A stretch of 5,992 bases of DNA, taken from contig JAJZOJ010000035.1 in assembly GCA_021829015.1 (NCBI GenBank), positions 1 to 5,992 of the forward strand, written 5' to 3'. Below, one piece after another: positions 5,403-5,992 of the stretch (its first letter is position 1; the number at the start of each line of letters is the position of its first letter). The notes beneath the pieces were generated by a model that was given only the letters and a program-made list of their open reading frames with translations, was not told where the DNA came from and made no database searches. This stretch comes from Microcaldota archaeon (GTDB taxonomy: Archaea; Micrarchaeota; Micrarchaeia; Micrarchaeales; Micrarchaeaceae). The translations under genes were made by a program, and so were the position numbers.

Positions 5403-5992
5403 TCAATTCATCTTGTATGATTTTATCTTAGATAAACATGAATCAACATCGTTTATTATCTCATGCTCCCAGAGCCTAACGACGATGTAACCTTGGTCTT
5501 CAAGCCGCCTGTTTATTTCACCATCTATTTTCCTCCTAACCAAATAGTCGTTACGTTTTGTCCCTTTTTCACAGACGCTACATGCATGCCAATAACATCC
5601 ATCAATAAAAACGCATAGATTGGGTTCTACGAAGATATCCGGCTGCCCATAAATCGGCACATGCTTTTTAAAGTCGATTCCGTGCGCCTTTAGTTTATAT
5701 TGTATTATTCTCTCCAATTGTGTATCTTTCAGGGGCATTACCCTATATTTACGTTTTTCTTTCATTATCTCCTTGGTCTCCGCCGAATGTTGCCTTCCGT
5801 AAAAAGGATTATTCTTTCCGCTATATTTTACACTTAAATTTTCCCGGATCTCAGGATGATTGTTGTAAAAATTCACGCTTGCGTTTTTTAGTCTGTTCCT
5901 CATCTCTCCCGAAACAGGTTTATTATACATGGGATTATTGATACCGGTAGGCCTTTTTTCTGGATGCAACCCGTAATAATCTATCCTAGGTA
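5403..5992 (-). CDS. NUMOD3 - Vsr-like endonuclease, homing type (5' end outside the window)
   Basis: It is probably a site-specific DNA-nicking or cutting enzyme. About 195 residues are visible. The frame is still open at the right edge, so the TTG at 5969 is probably not the true start; residue numbers below count from that TTG. Two NUMOD3-like motifs come first: INNPMYNKPVS...RLKNAS (10-31) and GKNNPFYGRQHSAET (51-65), short helix/turn DNA-binding modules typical of homing endonucleases. A Vsr-fold nuclease follows (about 79-175): KDTQLE with E86, GQPDIF with D111, FIDGCYWH with D123 and H128, and RLWEHEI. C125, C130, C133 and H169 are likely zinc ligands. Compared with E. coli Vsr, catalytic H64 is Asp, as is common in wider relatives as I recall them. 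GC content (about 36%) is far below its neighbours, which suggests transfer. No cytosine methyltransferase, the usual Vsr partner, is in view. It ends in TGA directly before the GTPase ATG. Confidence 0.82.
   Translation of the reverse strand, partial: PRIDYYGLHPEKRPTGINNPMYNKPVSGEMRNRLKNASVNFYNNHPEIRENLSVKYSGKNNPFYGRQHSAETKEIMKEKRKYRVMPLKDTQLERIIQYKLKAHGIDFKKHVPIYGQPDIFVEPNLCVFIDGCYWHACSVCEKGTKRNDYLVRRKIDGEINRRLEDQGYIVVRLWEHEIINDVDSCLSKIKSYKMN
5422..5437 (-). promoter_or_regulatory. TATA-like box and 6-bp palindrome upstream of the GTPase
   Basis: The minus strand reads GTTTATCTAA at 5437-5428, centred about 31 nt before the ATG at 5402. This predicts a start about 5 nt before the ATG and hence an almost leaderless mRNA. 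The box is part of a perfect inverted repeat, TTTATC-TTA-GATAAA (5422-5436), which could be an operator or simply a consequence of AT-rich sequence. It lies within the last codons of the endonuclease gene. Confidence 0.4.

Noticed and set aside
5967..5969. TTG at 5969 as the true endonuclease start
   Set aside because: The frame stays open to the window edge without a stop and the first NUMOD3 motif begins only nine codons later, so the gene more likely extends beyond the window.
5403..5992. Classical Vsr very-short-patch repair enzyme paired with Dcm
   Set aside because: No methyltransferase is in view, NUMOD3 modules are present, and the first catalytic His is replaced by Asp.
5400..5992. 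Split-intein or fractured-gene locus around the endonuclease
   Set aside because: The GTPase is complete from its first residue, and no intein splice-junction motif is visible next to the endonuclease. The other flank lies outside the window.

Overview
The window looks archaeal. The evidence is a Dpo4/DinB-type Y-family polymerase, a GTPase whose three domains track archaeal/eukaryotic EF-1A, A/T-rich TATA-like boxes upstream of several genes, a short or near-absent leader at the GTPase start, and heavy use of AGG (Arg) and ATA (Ile) codons. I cannot name the lineage; a DPANN-type archaeon such as a micrarchaeon is only a guess. The main part is moderately GC-rich (about 57% over three 60-base rows counted by hand). 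The right-hand 590 bases are much poorer (about 36% over four rows).

Layout from left to right. Bases 1-126 are non-coding and hold a perfect 10-bp inverted repeat just downstream of the polymerase gene. Bases 127-1176 (minus) encode a translesion DNA polymerase of the DinB/Dpo4 family. Bases 1267-2334 (minus) encode a complete E. coli AroG-like class I DAHP synthase, the first step of the shikimate pathway. The divergent intergenic region 2335-2528 carries one TATA-like box for each direction and a 14-codon mini-ORF ahead of the next gene. Bases 2529-4166 (plus) encode a multi-spanning GT-C (PMT/ArnT-like) glycosyltransferase with an outer C-terminal domain rich in N-glycosylation sequons. 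It converges, with a 9-bp gap, on a minus-strand EF-1A/CysN-family GTPase at 4176-5402. From 5403 to the right edge, still on minus, lies the 3' part of an AT-rich gene. It encodes two NUMOD3-like DNA-binding motifs followed by a Vsr-like endonuclease domain, the architecture of a homing-type endonuclease.

The genes do not form one pathway. aroG and dinB are co-directional with a 90-bp gap and may be partly co-transcribed. The glycosyltransferase stands alone on the plus strand. The most unusual part is the right end: an AT-rich, probably mobile endonuclease gene ends in TGA, and the GTPase ATG is the very next codon in the same frame. The GTPase TATA-like box lies inside the endonuclease coding sequence. 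Its P-loop, switch I region and domain 3 differ from ordinary EF-1A, so it is probably a paralogue with another job. I saw no tRNA, rRNA, CRISPR array or insertion sequence.
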